19,874 bases of DNA, taken from NCBI GenBank assembly GCA_964540655.1, contig CAZINR010000023.1, positions 1 through 19,874 of the forward strand. Direction: 5' to 3'. Source of the stretch: CAZQBY01 sp964540655. GTDB taxonomy: Archaea; Altiarchaeota; Altiarchaeia; JAFGQM01. Positions 4,608 to 12,814 of the stretch are shown here, piece by piece; the stretch's first letter is position 1, and every line of letters starts with the position of its first letter. Below the pieces are notes generated by a model that did no database searches, had not been told where the DNA came from, and was given only the letters and a program-made list of their open reading frames with translations. Made by a program: the position numbers and the translations under genes.

Positions 4608-6515
4608 ATGAAGATACTGTTCAATCACGCGGATTCGTTCGAGTTCGAGGCCACCCGCAAGGCCCTCAAGAGCGCCAAAGAGCTCGAAGACAGCGAGAGG
4701 CGCGGCCATGCCGACAACGCCCTTGTGGCCTTCATGGCAGTGGAGAAGCCGGACGAGGGCAAAGAGGAGGCAGTGGCCGAGAGGACGGTCTCCGAGGCCG
4801 AAGAGATACTCAGGCAGGTCAAGGCAGACACGGTGGTCGTATATCCCTATGCGCATCTTTCTTCGAATTTATCCTCACCCAAGACCGCCGAGCGGGTGAT
4901 GGGACTTGTGTACGATAAGTTCAAAGAGGCGGGGCATAATACCATAAAGGCTCCCTTCGGCTGGTACAAGGCCTTCAGGATAAGCGGCAAGGGCCACCCC
5001 ATGTCCGAGCTGAGCCGGGAGATAATAGTCGAGGAGGTCGAGAAGAAGGGCAAGGGTGAGGTCTCCGAAGCTCTCAAAGCGGAGGAGAAGATGAAGTCGT
5101 CTTGGGCCATCCTCACGCCGGACGGGAAGCTGCACCCCATATCGCATGAAAAAGGAAAGATAAAGGGCTTCGACTTCTCGAAGCAGCCAAGGCTGGAGAA
5201 GTTCGCCTTCTACGAGCTGGCCAAAAGCCGGGAGGTGGACAAGGAGCCGCCGCACGTGGAGCTCATGCGAAGGCTGGAGCTGGTCGACTACGAGCCGGGG
5301 AGCGACCCCGGGAACCTGCGCTATTATCCGAAGGGGAGGTTAATCAAAAGCCTGCTGGAGGATTATGTCACAAAAGAGGTCAAAGATTATGGGGCCATGG
5401 AGATCGAGGCGCCCATCATGTACGATTTAGAGCATCCGAGCCTCAAGAAGTATCTCAACCGCTTCCCCGCGCGCCAGTACACCATCGAGACGCCTAACAA
5501 GAAGGTGTTCCTGCGCTTTGCAGCCTGCTTCGGTCAGTTTCTCATGGCGCACGATGCGACCATATCGTACAAGAACCTGCCGATGAGGCTCTATGAGATG
5601 ACCCGCTACAGCTTCCGCGTCGAGAAGAGGGGCGAGCTGACCGGATTGAGAAGGCTGCGCTCGTTCACCATGCCCGATTGCCACGCGTTTGTGTCAGACT
5701 TTGACATGGCCAAAGAAGAGATGATCAAGAGGTTCGAGCTGGCCGACACTGTGCTCTCCAAGGCGGGCGTGGACCGTAAGGGGCTTGCAATGGGACTCAG
5801 GATAGTCAAGGACTTTTACGAAGAGCATAAGGATTTCGTCCACGAGCTGGTCAAGAAATGGGGCAAGCCCGTTCTGGTGGAGATGTGGGACTCTCGCTTC
5901 TTCTACTTTGTGATGAAATATGAGTGGAATTTCATAGATTATCTAGACAAAGCCTCTGCGCTGGCGACCGACCAGATAGACGTGGAGAACGCCAAGACAT
6001 ACGGGATAACCTACGTGGACAAGGACGGCTCCGAGAAGAACCCGCTCATAATGCATCTCTCCCCCAGCGGGGCGATAGAGAGGGTCATATACGCACTCCT
6101 GGAGACAGCCTACATGAAGCACGAGAGGGGGGAGACGGCGGAGCTGCCGCTGTGGCTCGCACCCACGCAGGTAAGGGTAGTGCCGGTGACCGAGAAGAAC
6201 CTTGAATATGCGCGCAAGATATATGAAGGATTTAACAAGAACAGGATCAGGGTAGACATCGACGACCGCGACCTGACCCTCGGCAAGAAGATAAGAGAGG
6301 CCGCCGGGGAGTGGGTGCCCTACATAGTCGTCGTGGGAGACAAGGAGGAGAAGAGCAAGAGGATGTCCGTGGCCAAGAGGGGCGAGAGGGGCAAGCAGAA
6401 GATGATGAAAGATTCGGACCTAGTCAAGATTATCAAGGAGGAGACCGCGGGCATGCCCTTCAAGAGCCTGCCGCTGGCCCCGGAGCTCTCCAAGCGCCCG
6501 AAGTTCGTAGGATGA
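4608..6515 (+). CDS. thrS: Threonyl-tRNA synthetase, archaeal type with editing domain
   Basis: This class II aminoacyl-tRNA synthetase attaches threonine to tRNA-Thr. Residues 1 to about 140 are the archaeal editing domain related to D-aminoacyl-tRNA deacylase (MKILFNHADSFEFEA, VVVYPYAHLSSNLSSP, APFGWYKAF), which removes mischarged serine. The catalytic domain has motif 2 around FRVEKRGELTGLRRLRSFTMPDCHAF and motif 3 around MHLSPSGAIERVIYALLE. The zinc-ligand region includes the Cys of AACFGQF and the His residues of the DCHAF and MHLSP blocks. The C-terminus is the anticodon-binding fold (LPLWLAPTQVRVVPVTE). Length is 635 residues, normal for this type. ATG 4608 is chosen over an in-frame TTG at 4590 because the family begins with MKIL..HAD. 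The stop overlaps mvk as ATGA. Confidence 0.96.
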   Translation: MKILFNHADSFEFEATRKALKSAKELEDSERRGHADNALVAFMAVEKPDEGKEEAVAERTVSEAEEILRQVKADTVVVYPYAHLSSNLSSPKTAERVMGLVYDKFKEAGHNTIKAPFGWYKAFRISGKGHPMSELSREIIVEEVEKKGKGEVSEALKAEEKMKSSWAILTPDGKLHPISHEKGKIKGFDFSKQPRLEKFAFYELAKSREVDKEPPHVELMRRLELVDYEPGSDPGNLRYYPKGRLIKSLLEDYVTKEVKDYGAMEIEAPIMYDLEHPSLKKYLNRFPARQYTIETPNKKVFLRFAACFGQFLMAHDATISYKNLPMRLYEMTRYSFRVEKRGELTGLRRLRSFTMPDCHAFVSDFDMAKEEMIKRFELADTVLSKAGVDRKGLAMGLRIVKDFYEEHKDFVHELVKKWGKPVLVEMWDSRFFYFVMKYEWNFIDYLDKASALATDQIDVENAKTYGITYVDKDGSEKNPLIMHLSPSGAIERVIYALLETAYMKHERGETAELPLWLAPTQVRVVPVTEKNLEYARKIYEGFNKNRIRVDIDDRDLTLGKKIREAAGEWVPYIVVVGDKEEKSKRMSVAKRGERGKQKMMKDSDLVKIIKEETAGMPFKSLPLAPELSKRPKFVG

Positions 6516-7435
6516 TAACCGCTTCAGCCCCCGCCAAGGCAATCCTCCTGGGTGAGCACACCGCGCTCTATTGCGGGCCGGCTCTTATCATGGCGCTCGA
6601 TCTGCGCGCATATGTCACCGTGTCTGCGCGCGGCGATGACGAGGTCAGGATAACCGCCGAGGACCTGGGGCTAGAGGACGCGCCGCTGAAGAGAAACCGG
6701 CGCGGAACGGCGCTTGTCGAGAAAGCGGTCGAGCTGGTCGGCGGAGGCGGGTTCGACATCACTATAGAGTCCTACATACCGCTGGCGTCCGGCCTGGGCT
6801 CCTCGGCCTCCATCGCGGCGGCCCTTCTGAGGGCGCTGAAGGAGGAAAAAGGACAACCCTCGCATATGCGAGAGTTGGCTCGGGAGGCCCTGGAATGCGA
6901 GAACATGGTCCACACAAAAAGCAGCGGGGTGGACCCGTTCGCAGTGGTCTTCGGAGGCTTGTCGCTCTACCGGAAGGGCAGTATAGAGAAGTTGAGGGTC
7001 AAGGAGTATCCCCGCATAGTCGTCGCACATTCCGGCATCACCAGCGACACGGGCGACATAGTCGAGGATGTGGACAGGATACGTGGCGAGGAGCCGAAGA
7101 GGTTCAAAAAGTTCCTGGAGACGTCGGAGAAGACGGTACTAGAGGGAAGAAGGGCAGTCGCCGAGCGGGACTGGGCGTCCTTAGGCAGGCTCATGGACAA
7201 TAACCATGCACTGCTGGCGGGCATGGGCGTGTCGTCTGCGCGCATGGACGGGTTGGCCGAGGCCGCGCGAGGCGCGGGAGCGTTCGGAGCCAAGCTGTCC
7301 GGTGCCGGCAGGGGGGGCATAATTACGGCTCTTGTAGACGAAAACACCGAAAAGGCCGTCTCAGAAGCTTTAAGTAGCATGGGCGGCAAAATAATACAGG
7401 CAAACATATCGGAGGAAGGCATCCGCAAAGAATGA
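6512..7435 (+). CDS. mvk: Mevalonate kinase (GHMP family), archaeal type
   Basis: This GHMP kinase most likely phosphorylates mevalonate at the 5-hydroxyl in isoprenoid (archaeal lipid) synthesis. Length is 307 residues. GHMP motif 1 is APAKAILLGEHTALYCG (residues 6-22). Motif 2, the ATP-binding loop, is PLASGLGSSASIAAA (90-104). The catalytic Asp lies in SSGVDPFAV (Asp141). Motif 3 is KLSGAGRGG (261-269). The frame is open well upstream, but ATG 6512 starts at the family N-terminus and overlaps the thrS stop. The ATGA overlap with fni, the next isoprenoid gene, supports the mevalonate assignment. A second kinase of the same superfamily is encoded at 11879-12814. Confidence 0.9.
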   Translation: MITASAPAKAILLGEHTALYCGPALIMALDLRAYVTVSARGDDEVRITAEDLGLEDAPLKRNRRGTALVEKAVELVGGGGFDITIESYIPLASGLGSSASIAAALLRALKEEKGQPSHMRELAREALECENMVHTKSSGVDPFAVVFGGLSLYRKGSIEKLRVKEYPRIVVAHSGITSDTGDIVEDVDRIRGEEPKRFKKFLETSEKTVLEGRRAVAERDWASLGRLMDNNHALLAGMGVSSARMDGLAEAARGAGAFGAKLSGAGRGGIITALVDENTEKAVSEALSSMGGKIIQANISEEGIRKE

Positions 7436-8463
7436 AGAACAGGAAGACAGACCATATCGAGATTTCTCTCAAGGAGGACGTGGAGGTCGGGCACAACGGC
7501 TTCCACGACGTCGCTCTCATACACACCGCCCTGCCAGAGCTCACGCTGGATGAGATAGATTTGAGCACCGGGTTTATGGGCAAGAAGCTCAAGTATCCCC
7601 TGCTCATAGAGGCCATGACCGGCGGGACCGAGGAGGCAATGCACATAAACGAAGCCCTTGCGAACGTGGCCGAGGAGATGGGTGTCGGCATAGAAGTGGG
7701 CAGCGTGAGGCCCGCTATCGAGGACAAGGCGGTGGAGAAGACCTACAGCGTGGTCGCCAAGGCGGCCAAGAAGACCCTCAAGATAGCGAACCTGGGTGCG
7801 GTGCAGCTCAATTATGGTTACGGCATAACAGAATGCCAGATGGCAGTGGATTTAGTGGAGGCTGACGCGCTAGCGCTTCATCTGAACCCATTGCAGGAGG
7901 TCGTCCAGCCGGAGGGCAACGTCAATTTCTCAGGACTGCTGCCCAGGATTGAAGAGATAACATCGAAACTCTCTGTTCCGGTCATAGTCAAGGAGGTCGG
8001 CTGCGGCATATCAAAGGACGTGGCTGACAAGCTAGTCGGAGCCGGTGTCAAGTGCGTGGACGTCGGCGGTTTCGGAGGGACCTCGTGGAACAAGATAGAG
8101 GGATACCGCGCCGAGGGCGCCAAGAAGGAGATATCCGAGATATTCGAGCACTGGGGAATACCCACCGCCATCTCGCTGCTCGAGCTTAAGGGCCTGGACT
8201 GCCCCAAGATAGCCAGCGGGGGAATACGCCACGGCATAGACGCCGCCAAGGCGGTAGTGCTGGGGGCGGATGTGGTCGGCATGGCGCTCCCGCTTCTCAA
8301 GGCGCTAGACGACGACGGGGAGGACGGCGTGTACGATTATCTCTACCAGGTCATAGACGAGCTGAGGGTCGCGATGTTCCTGACCGGGGCGAGGGATATG
8401 AAGGCGCTGAAGGAGAGGCCGTATAAGCTGCTGGGCGGGGCTCGCCAGTGGACATCACAATAA
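7432..8463 (+). CDS. fni: Isopentenyl-diphosphate delta-isomerase, type 2 (FMN-dependent)
   Basis: This enzyme interconverts IPP and DMAPP using reduced FMN and is the usual isomerase of archaea. The 343 residues contain the full motif set: RKTDHIEISL at the N-terminus, EAMTGGTEEA (FMN phosphate area), VGSVRPAI, LALHLNPLQEVVQPEGN with the conserved Gln155-Glu156 pair at the active site, VIVKEVGCGIS, VDVGGFGGTSWNKIEGYR, and IASGGIRHGIDAAKAVVLGADVVGMA of the barrel C-terminal half. Length is typical. ATG 7432 overlaps the mvk stop, which couples two steps of the same pathway. The isopentenyl phosphate kinase gene that often lies nearby in archaea is not in this window. Confidence 0.96.
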   Translation: MKNRKTDHIEISLKEDVEVGHNGFHDVALIHTALPELTLDEIDLSTGFMGKKLKYPLLIEAMTGGTEEAMHINEALANVAEEMGVGIEVGSVRPAIEDKAVEKTYSVVAKAAKKTLKIANLGAVQLNYGYGITECQMAVDLVEADALALHLNPLQEVVQPEGNVNFSGLLPRIEEITSKLSVPVIVKEVGCGISKDVADKLVGAGVKCVDVGGFGGTSWNKIEGYRAEGAKKEISEIFEHWGIPTAISLLELKGLDCPKIASGGIRHGIDAAKAVVLGADVVGMALPLLKALDDDGEDGVYDYLYQVIDELRVAMFLTGARDMKALKERPYKLLGGARQWTSQ

Positions 8464-8509
8464 CTGTTCAAGAAAAAACGAGGTATAGACAAAAGAAAAA
8501 AGAAAGAAC

Positions 8510-9811
8510 ATGGAAATCGAAGCAATAGGCGGCTATGAGGCAATAGGCCGCAACATGACCCTGGTTAGGGTCGATGGAGCTCAGCTCGCACTGGACTGCG
8601 GGCTGAAGCTGGACTCATTCTTGCTTTATTACGGAAAGACTGAGAAGGGATTCGAGGACGTATCGACGAAGGACCTGCTGGCCATCGGCGCGCTGCCCGA
8701 TTTGGGCGACGTCGGGGCCATAGACGCGTTTTTGATATCGCACGGGCACCTGGACCACATAGGCGGCCTGGACCGGTTCGTGGACTCGCACCCAGCCCAG
8801 ATATTCTCGACGAAGTACGCAGCAGGTTTGATAAAGAAAAGGCTTAAGAAAGAGCAGCTGGACAGAGTTTCAACGGTCAATTACGGCCAGAGCATCAAGG
8901 TGACTCCCCGGCTGTCTGCGGAGCTGGTGCAGGTGACCCACTCCATACCGCAGGCGTCCATGATAGACGTCCAGTCGTCGGAGGGGGACATAGTCTACGC
9001 CTGCGACTACAAGTTCGACGACCACTCGAAGATAGCCAAAACAGACTACCGCAAGCTGAAGAAGCTTGGCAATCAGGGCGTGAAGTGCCTGATAGTAGAG
9101 GCCCTGAACGTGGCTGAGGAGGGCAAGTGCGACTCCGAGAAGGTCGCTCGCGCCAAGATAAGGGATACCATGGCTTTTGCCCATGAGAGCGGGGGGACAA
9201 TATTCGCCACCACTTTCTCGACGCACATCGAGCGGATACAGGAGCTGGTGAGGACCGCCGACAAGCTGGGGCGCAAGATAATCATAGCCGGCAACAGCTA
9301 CGTCAACAACTGCAAGATGGGCGAGGAGATGAAGCTACTGAACCTCCCCAAGAGTGCGGTAATTGCCGGCAGGCGGCTCGACAACGTCTTCAAGAAGATA
9401 AAGAAGGCGCGCGATAAGTACTTCGTTTTGGCCACCGGCCACCAGGGGGAGCCCGGCGCGGTGCTGTCGCGGATAGCGGACGGGAAGTTCAAGTTCAAGT
9501 TCGACAAGGGGGACGCGGTGATATTCTCATCGAGGACCATCCCCACCGATGTGAACATCGCCAACCGCAGCCAGATGGTGGACAAGATGAAGGACTCGGG
9601 GGTCAGGGTATACGACGAGGCGCATGTCTCCGGCCACGCCTATAAAGAGGAGCACCGCAAGCTGATAAAGATGCTCAATCCCGAGAACATCATACCGGCG
9701 CACGGGGACATAAACATGCTGGCGTCCTACTTCGACCTCGCCGAGGAGGAGGGCTACAAGGCCAACACGGACGTGCACCTGATGAGGAACGGGGACACTA
9801 TAATACTCTGA
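8510..9811 (+). CDS. Ribonuclease J, archaeal type (beta-CASP metallo-beta-lactamase)
   Basis: This is a 433-residue beta-CASP nuclease of the archaeal RNase J group, a 5'-3' exoribonuclease in RNA turnover. The metal-binding motif 2 is SHGHLDHIGG (His78, His80, Asp82, His83). Motif 3 is VTHSIPQA (His144) and motif 4 is ACDYKFD (Asp166). The beta-CASP insert includes IFATTFSTHIERIQ, and the C-terminal motifs are HVSGHAYKEEH and PENIIPAHGD. Length fits the short archaeal type rather than the longer bacterial RNase J with its extra C-terminal domain. It starts 46 nt after fni in an A-rich gap with no clear Shine-Dalgarno. It is downstream of mvk-fni, a common archaeal arrangement. It ends 2 nt from the stop of a convergent gene. 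Confidence 0.94.
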   Translation: MEIEAIGGYEAIGRNMTLVRVDGAQLALDCGLKLDSFLLYYGKTEKGFEDVSTKDLLAIGALPDLGDVGAIDAFLISHGHLDHIGGLDRFVDSHPAQIFSTKYAAGLIKKRLKKEQLDRVSTVNYGQSIKVTPRLSAELVQVTHSIPQASMIDVQSSEGDIVYACDYKFDDHSKIAKTDYRKLKKLGNQGVKCLIVEALNVAEEGKCDSEKVARAKIRDTMAFAHESGGTIFATTFSTHIERIQELVRTADKLGRKIIIAGNSYVNNCKMGEEMKLLNLPKSAVIAGRRLDNVFKKIKKARDKYFVLATGHQGEPGAVLSRIADGKFKFKFDKGDAVIFSSRTIPTDVNIANRSQMVDKMKDSGVRVYDEAHVSGHAYKEEHRKLIKMLNPENIIPAHGDINMLASYFDLAEEEGYKANTDVHLMRNGDTIIL

Positions 9812-9813
9812 AG

Positions 9814-10332
9814 CTAAGCAGCCTTCTTTGAGGAGTTCCTCTTTCTGCCGGCCCTTCTTTTCTTATCCAGTATCCTCAGCCATGCCAGGGTGTGGACATC
9901 CGGGGCATTCCCATGCTTCTTGTAGTAAGCGATGCCCAAACGGGCGTCGCGATTGCTCTTGGCCTTTTCGAACTCCTGCCCCTCCATGCTGATAAGCTCT
10001 CTTACCTGGGCCATGGTCATCTTCTTGTCAAGGTCTCCCGCAGCCTTTATCATCCGAAGGGCTTTTTTGGACTTTATCGCCAGCTGTTTGCCCCCTGAGC
10101 GCTCGTATTTGCCCACTGCCAATCGACCGGGAGTGGTCTCGGTGACGCTCTCGATCTTCGCCTTCCAGGCCCTGTAAAGAAGTTCGGCCGCTTCCGCATC
10201 GCCTGAGGCTGCGTGTAACGCTCTCTCAAAGCGCGGCATGCTCATCCTGGTCCAGCCCGCGCATCTCTCATAGACTTTGGGGGCGGCGCTCTTCAGTTTC
10301 TTAGGCAGGGATTTTGTTTTTTTTCGGGCCAT
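9814..10332 (-). CDS. Unrecognised small basic protein
   Basis: I do not recognise this 172-residue protein. It has basic ends (MARKKTKSLPKKLKSAAPKV and the C-terminal DKKRRAGRKRNSSKKAA) and looks mostly helical, with tryptophans in CAGWTRMSM, YRAWKAK and LAWLRIL. No cysteine pairs, membrane segments or enzyme motifs are visible. The charge suggests nucleic-acid or ribosome binding, which is inference only. The start is supported by a TATA-like box about 30 nt upstream, which would give a leaderless mRNA. It converges with RNase J, with stops 2 nt apart. Confidence 0.6.
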   Translation of the reverse strand: MARKKTKSLPKKLKSAAPKVYERCAGWTRMSMPRFERALHAASGDAEAAELLYRAWKAKIESVTETTPGRLAVGKYERSGGKQLAIKSKKALRMIKAAGDLDKKMTMAQVRELISMEGQEFEKAKSNRDARLGIAYYKKHGNAPDVHTLAWLRILDKKRRAGRKRNSSKKAA

Positions 10333-10357
10333 TTTTATCTTTAGCTTAAGGGAATGG

Positions 10358-10367
10358 TTTATAAAAA
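10358..10367 (-). promoter_or_regulatory. TATA-like box for the 172-residue basic protein
   Basis: On the minus strand the sequence reads TTTTTATAAA, about 30 nt before the start codon at 10332. This matches archaeal TATA boxes and would start transcription close to the ATG. Confidence 0.5.
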
Positions 10368-10397
10368 GCCGTTAAGTGAACTATGGCCAGTCCCTGA

Positions 10398-10405
10398 TTT
10401 AAATA
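10398..10405 (+). promoter_or_regulatory. TATA-like box for tRNA-Cys
   Basis: TTTAAATA is centred about 30 nt before the first base of tRNA-Cys, the expected archaeal spacing. No competing T/A box lies closer. It is divergent from the promoter at 10358-10367, so two promoters share about 100 bp. Confidence 0.6.
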
Positions 10406-10431
10406 CGAAAGTCGTCTAAATAATCCCTCTC

Positions 10432-10502
10432 GCAGGGGTAGCATAGTGGCCATGCAACCGGCTGCAGACCGGTAGACGAGAGTTCAATTCTCTCCCCCTG
10501 CT
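10432..10502 (+). tRNA. tRNA-Cys (anticodon GCA)
   Basis: Acceptor GCAGGGG (10432-10438) pairs with CCCCTGC (10495-10501), and the discriminator is T (U73), the identity base for cysteine. The D arm is GCAT...ATGC. The anticodon stem ACCGG/CCGGT holds loop CTGCAGA, with anticodon GCA at 10464-10466. The T arm is GAGAG-TTCAATT-CTCTC. No CCA is encoded. It is a single-gene unit with its own TATA box and a T-run downstream. Confidence 0.96.
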
Positions 10503-10511
10503 CTCATTCTG

Positions 10512-10517
10512 TTTTTT
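10512..10517 (+). terminator. T-run after tRNA-Cys
   Basis: Six T begin 10 nt after the tRNA end, and a second T-rich stretch follows at 10557-10568. Either could end the tRNA transcript in an archaeon. The remaining 10503-10587 gap is pyrimidine-rich and holds no gene. Confidence 0.5.
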
Positions 10518-10587
10518 ATTTCCGGTCTTCTGTTTTGAGTCTTCGGTCTTAGATGGTTTTTCTTTTTTCACTCCTTAAGACTTAGCG

Positions 10588-11844
10588 ATGGCTAGGAGGC
10601 GAGGTAGAAGAGGGCCAACACCAAGGCGCGAGCCGGACCGCAACTACCTCCAGGAGAGGGAGATGCGCTGGAGGGAGGCTTGGGAGCAGTATAGGCGAGA
10701 GGGCAGAGAGCCGCCACGAGGCATCTTGGTGAGGCCGGGAAGGGTGCCGGAGAGATCCCCCGAATATTTGCACATAAGGATAACGCCTGAACGGGTCTAT
10801 GTGCCCCGCTGGCCGGCCAGGCCGGACGGCAGCCTGCCGGAGCGGCCAGACATGATAGACGTGAAGACTCTGCCCAACGCCATACGCCACGAGGTCCACA
10901 AGCTGAGTGGTGAGCGGAACGCTAATCGCAAGATGCTGAGGATAAGGAGATCCCTGGAGATGATACATGCGCGCGTGGTGGACTACTGGAACGAGATGAG
11001 CGCCGAAGAGAGGGAAGAGACCTGGAGACACATATCCCAGCTACACAATGCCCTGAGGGGCGGACGAGCGCTCAGCGATCGCGATGCGCTGGACAGGAGA
11101 AGGGCGGTGGAGCGGCTGGACAGGCTCCTGGAGAGCAGACACGTGGGAAGTATGGCAGCCACTCTGCTTGGTGCTGCCAACGACCTGACCTCGCGCAGGA
11201 ACGCCCTCCTGCCGCAGATGCGATTCACCGACAGGATGCGGAGGGTGTTGATAGAGAGGAAGACAGAGCTGGACGAGAGCGCCTTCGCCTTGCTTGACAG
11301 GATATCCGAGAAAAGAAGAAGAGTGCAGCAGGGCGTCGCGCGGAGAGGACCGACAAAACGGGATCTTTCTCAGGAGTTGCGAAGGCTCAGGAGCGAGCTG
11401 GACGATCGGCCGGAGCCGGAGCTTCGGGATAATGCCGCTCGCCATGTCAACACCGCCGAGAGGGCGCTGAGAGAGAATGATCTAGACAGGGCTGTGGGCA
11501 GCCTCAGAAAGGCCGCACGCGCAATACTGGCCTCCAATGCACAGTACGCCTGGCTCTACCCGTCAAGGCTCGATCAGGTAGCTCAGAGCAGAAGCAGGAG
11601 GTTCAAGCAGATGGTCGCTGAGAGGCAGATGAGGTTGTTCAGGGACCATCTGGACTACTGGCACTCGCCCGAGTCGCACGAGCCGCTGGAACCTAGCGAC
11701 ATCCGCAATCTGCTGCTGCAGGTAGGCGAGCTTGTACCCGGGACCGGGTTGCAGGAGGCGGCCCGGCGGGCTGAAGAGCAGCTGAGGAGGGGGCGGATAT
11801 CCGCGGCCAAAGAAGCTTTGAGCCAAGCTCTAGGCGATGAATGA
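10588..11844 (+). CDS. Arginine-rich helical protein of unknown function
   Basis: I do not recognise this 418-residue protein. It is dominated by Arg, Glu, Leu and Ala with only about nine lysines and no cysteine. The N-terminal 100 residues (MARRRGRRGPTPRREPDRNY..., EYLHIRITPERVYVPRWPARPDG) look partly extended and basic. From about residue 100 on it looks helical with coiled-coil character (RAVERLDRLLESR, LSQELRRLRSELDDR). Two segments, TAERALRENDLDRAVGSLRKAARAI and AARRAEEQLRRGRISAAKEALSQAL, look like TPR-type helical hairpins. There is no signal peptide or membrane segment. It is flanked by T-rich tracts on both sides, so it is probably monocistronic. A nucleic-acid-binding or scaffold role is only a guess. 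Confidence 0.6.
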   Translation: MARRRGRRGPTPRREPDRNYLQEREMRWREAWEQYRREGREPPRGILVRPGRVPERSPEYLHIRITPERVYVPRWPARPDGSLPERPDMIDVKTLPNAIRHEVHKLSGERNANRKMLRIRRSLEMIHARVVDYWNEMSAEEREETWRHISQLHNALRGGRALSDRDALDRRRAVERLDRLLESRHVGSMAATLLGAANDLTSRRNALLPQMRFTDRMRRVLIERKTELDESAFALLDRISEKRRRVQQGVARRGPTKRDLSQELRRLRSELDDRPEPELRDNAARHVNTAERALRENDLDRAVGSLRKAARAILASNAQYAWLYPSRLDQVAQSRSRRFKQMVAERQMRLFRDHLDYWHSPESHEPLEPSDIRNLLLQVGELVPGTGLQEAARRAEEQLRRGRISAAKEALSQALGDE

Positions 11845-11847
11845 AGC

Positions 11848-11862
11848 TTTTTCTTCTCTCTT
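11848..11862 (+). terminator. T-rich tract after the Arg-rich gene
   Basis: A run of TTTTT and further C/T bases starts 3 nt after the stop. No stem-loop is visible; it is consistent with archaeal T-tract termination. Confidence 0.4.
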
Positions 11863-11878
11863 CCCTTATTAAACCAAA

Positions 11879-12814
11879 ATGACCGGATACGGATACGGCA
11901 AGGTTATACTCTTCGGCGAGCATTTCGTGGTCTACGGGCTGCCGGGGGTAGCGGGCGGGATAGACAACCGGACCCTCGCCGACGCAGAGGAGAGCGACGA
12001 ACCGGGGCTGCACGTCGTGGACGACCGGCCTGCGGGGCCGGGATACAAAGAGAGCAAGGCCGAGCACTTCAAGGAGAGCCTGGAGCACATAAAGAAGGCG
12101 ATACCGGAAGTAGACTGGACGGAGAAGGGAGTCAGGATAACCCTGGCAGGCGATCTGACTGCCGCTTCCGGGGTCGGAGCCTCCGCGGCATCATGCGCCG
12201 CCATAGCGCGCGCAATAAGCGAGTTCTTTGATCTGAGCTTTGACGATGAGAGGATAAACCAGATCGCCTACGAGGGTGAGAAGGGCTATCACGGGGCTCC
12301 GTCGGGCCTAGACAACACATGCGCCACCTATGGGGACCTCATAGTCTTCCAGAGGAGGCCGGAAGGCAACAATATAGAGCGCCTGGAGCTGAGCGACAGC
12401 GCTGAAATAGTCATGGCCAACACGGGGATACCGGCCAACACCAAGGCCCTCGTGGCCGGAGTCAAGGAGAGGAAGAAGAAGGAGCCGGACAAATACAAGA
12501 AGATTTTCGGCAAATATCGGGAGACGTTCGAAAAGGGGGTCAAGGCGCTCAAACAGGGCGACTGGAAGAGGGTCGGCCGCCTGATGGACATGAACCAGGA
12601 GCTGCTGAGGGAGATTGAAGTGAGTCATCCCAAGCTGGAAGAGCTGATCGAGACGGCGAAGGTGGCGGGCGCCTACGGGGCCAAGCTCACCGGCGGGGGC
12701 GGCGGAGGCTACATGGTCGCGCTGACCCCGGGCAAGGGTCTGCAGGACAAGGTGGCGGAGGCTCTGGGCAAGAAGGTGGACATCATAGTGAAGGCGAGCA
12801 TAGGTGGCAAATGA
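11879..12814 (+). CDS. Second mevalonate kinase-like GHMP kinase (trypanosomatid-like type)
   Basis: This 311-residue GHMP kinase differs from the mvk at 6512. Motif 1 is GYGKVILFGEHFVVYGLPGVAGGID (residues 5-29). Motif 2 is ASGVGASAASCAAIARA (96-112), with GASA in place of the usual GSSA. The catalytic Asp145 lies in GEKGYHGAPSGLDNTCATYG. Motif 3 is KLTGGGGGG (269-277). An internal VVDDRPAGPGYKESK block and the motif 2 and Asp blocks closely resemble mevalonate kinase of Leishmania-type protists as I remember it. The true substrate could be mevalonate or another pathway intermediate such as a phosphomevalonate. It overlaps the next small membrane gene as ATGA. Confidence 0.8.
   Translation: MTGYGYGKVILFGEHFVVYGLPGVAGGIDNRTLADAEESDEPGLHVVDDRPAGPGYKESKAEHFKESLEHIKKAIPEVDWTEKGVRITLAGDLTAASGVGASAASCAAIARAISEFFDLSFDDERINQIAYEGEKGYHGAPSGLDNTCATYGDLIVFQRRPEGNNIERLELSDSAEIVMANTGIPANTKALVAGVKERKKKEPDKYKKIFGKYRETFEKGVKALKQGDWKRVGRLMDMNQELLREIEVSHPKLEELIETAKVAGAYGAKLTGGGGGGYMVALTPGKGLQDKVAEALGKKVDIIVKASIGGK

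Noticed and set aside
6311..6511. N-terminal extension of mevalonate kinase
   Set aside because: It overlaps the thrS C-terminus out of frame; ATG 6512 starts the GHMP domain.
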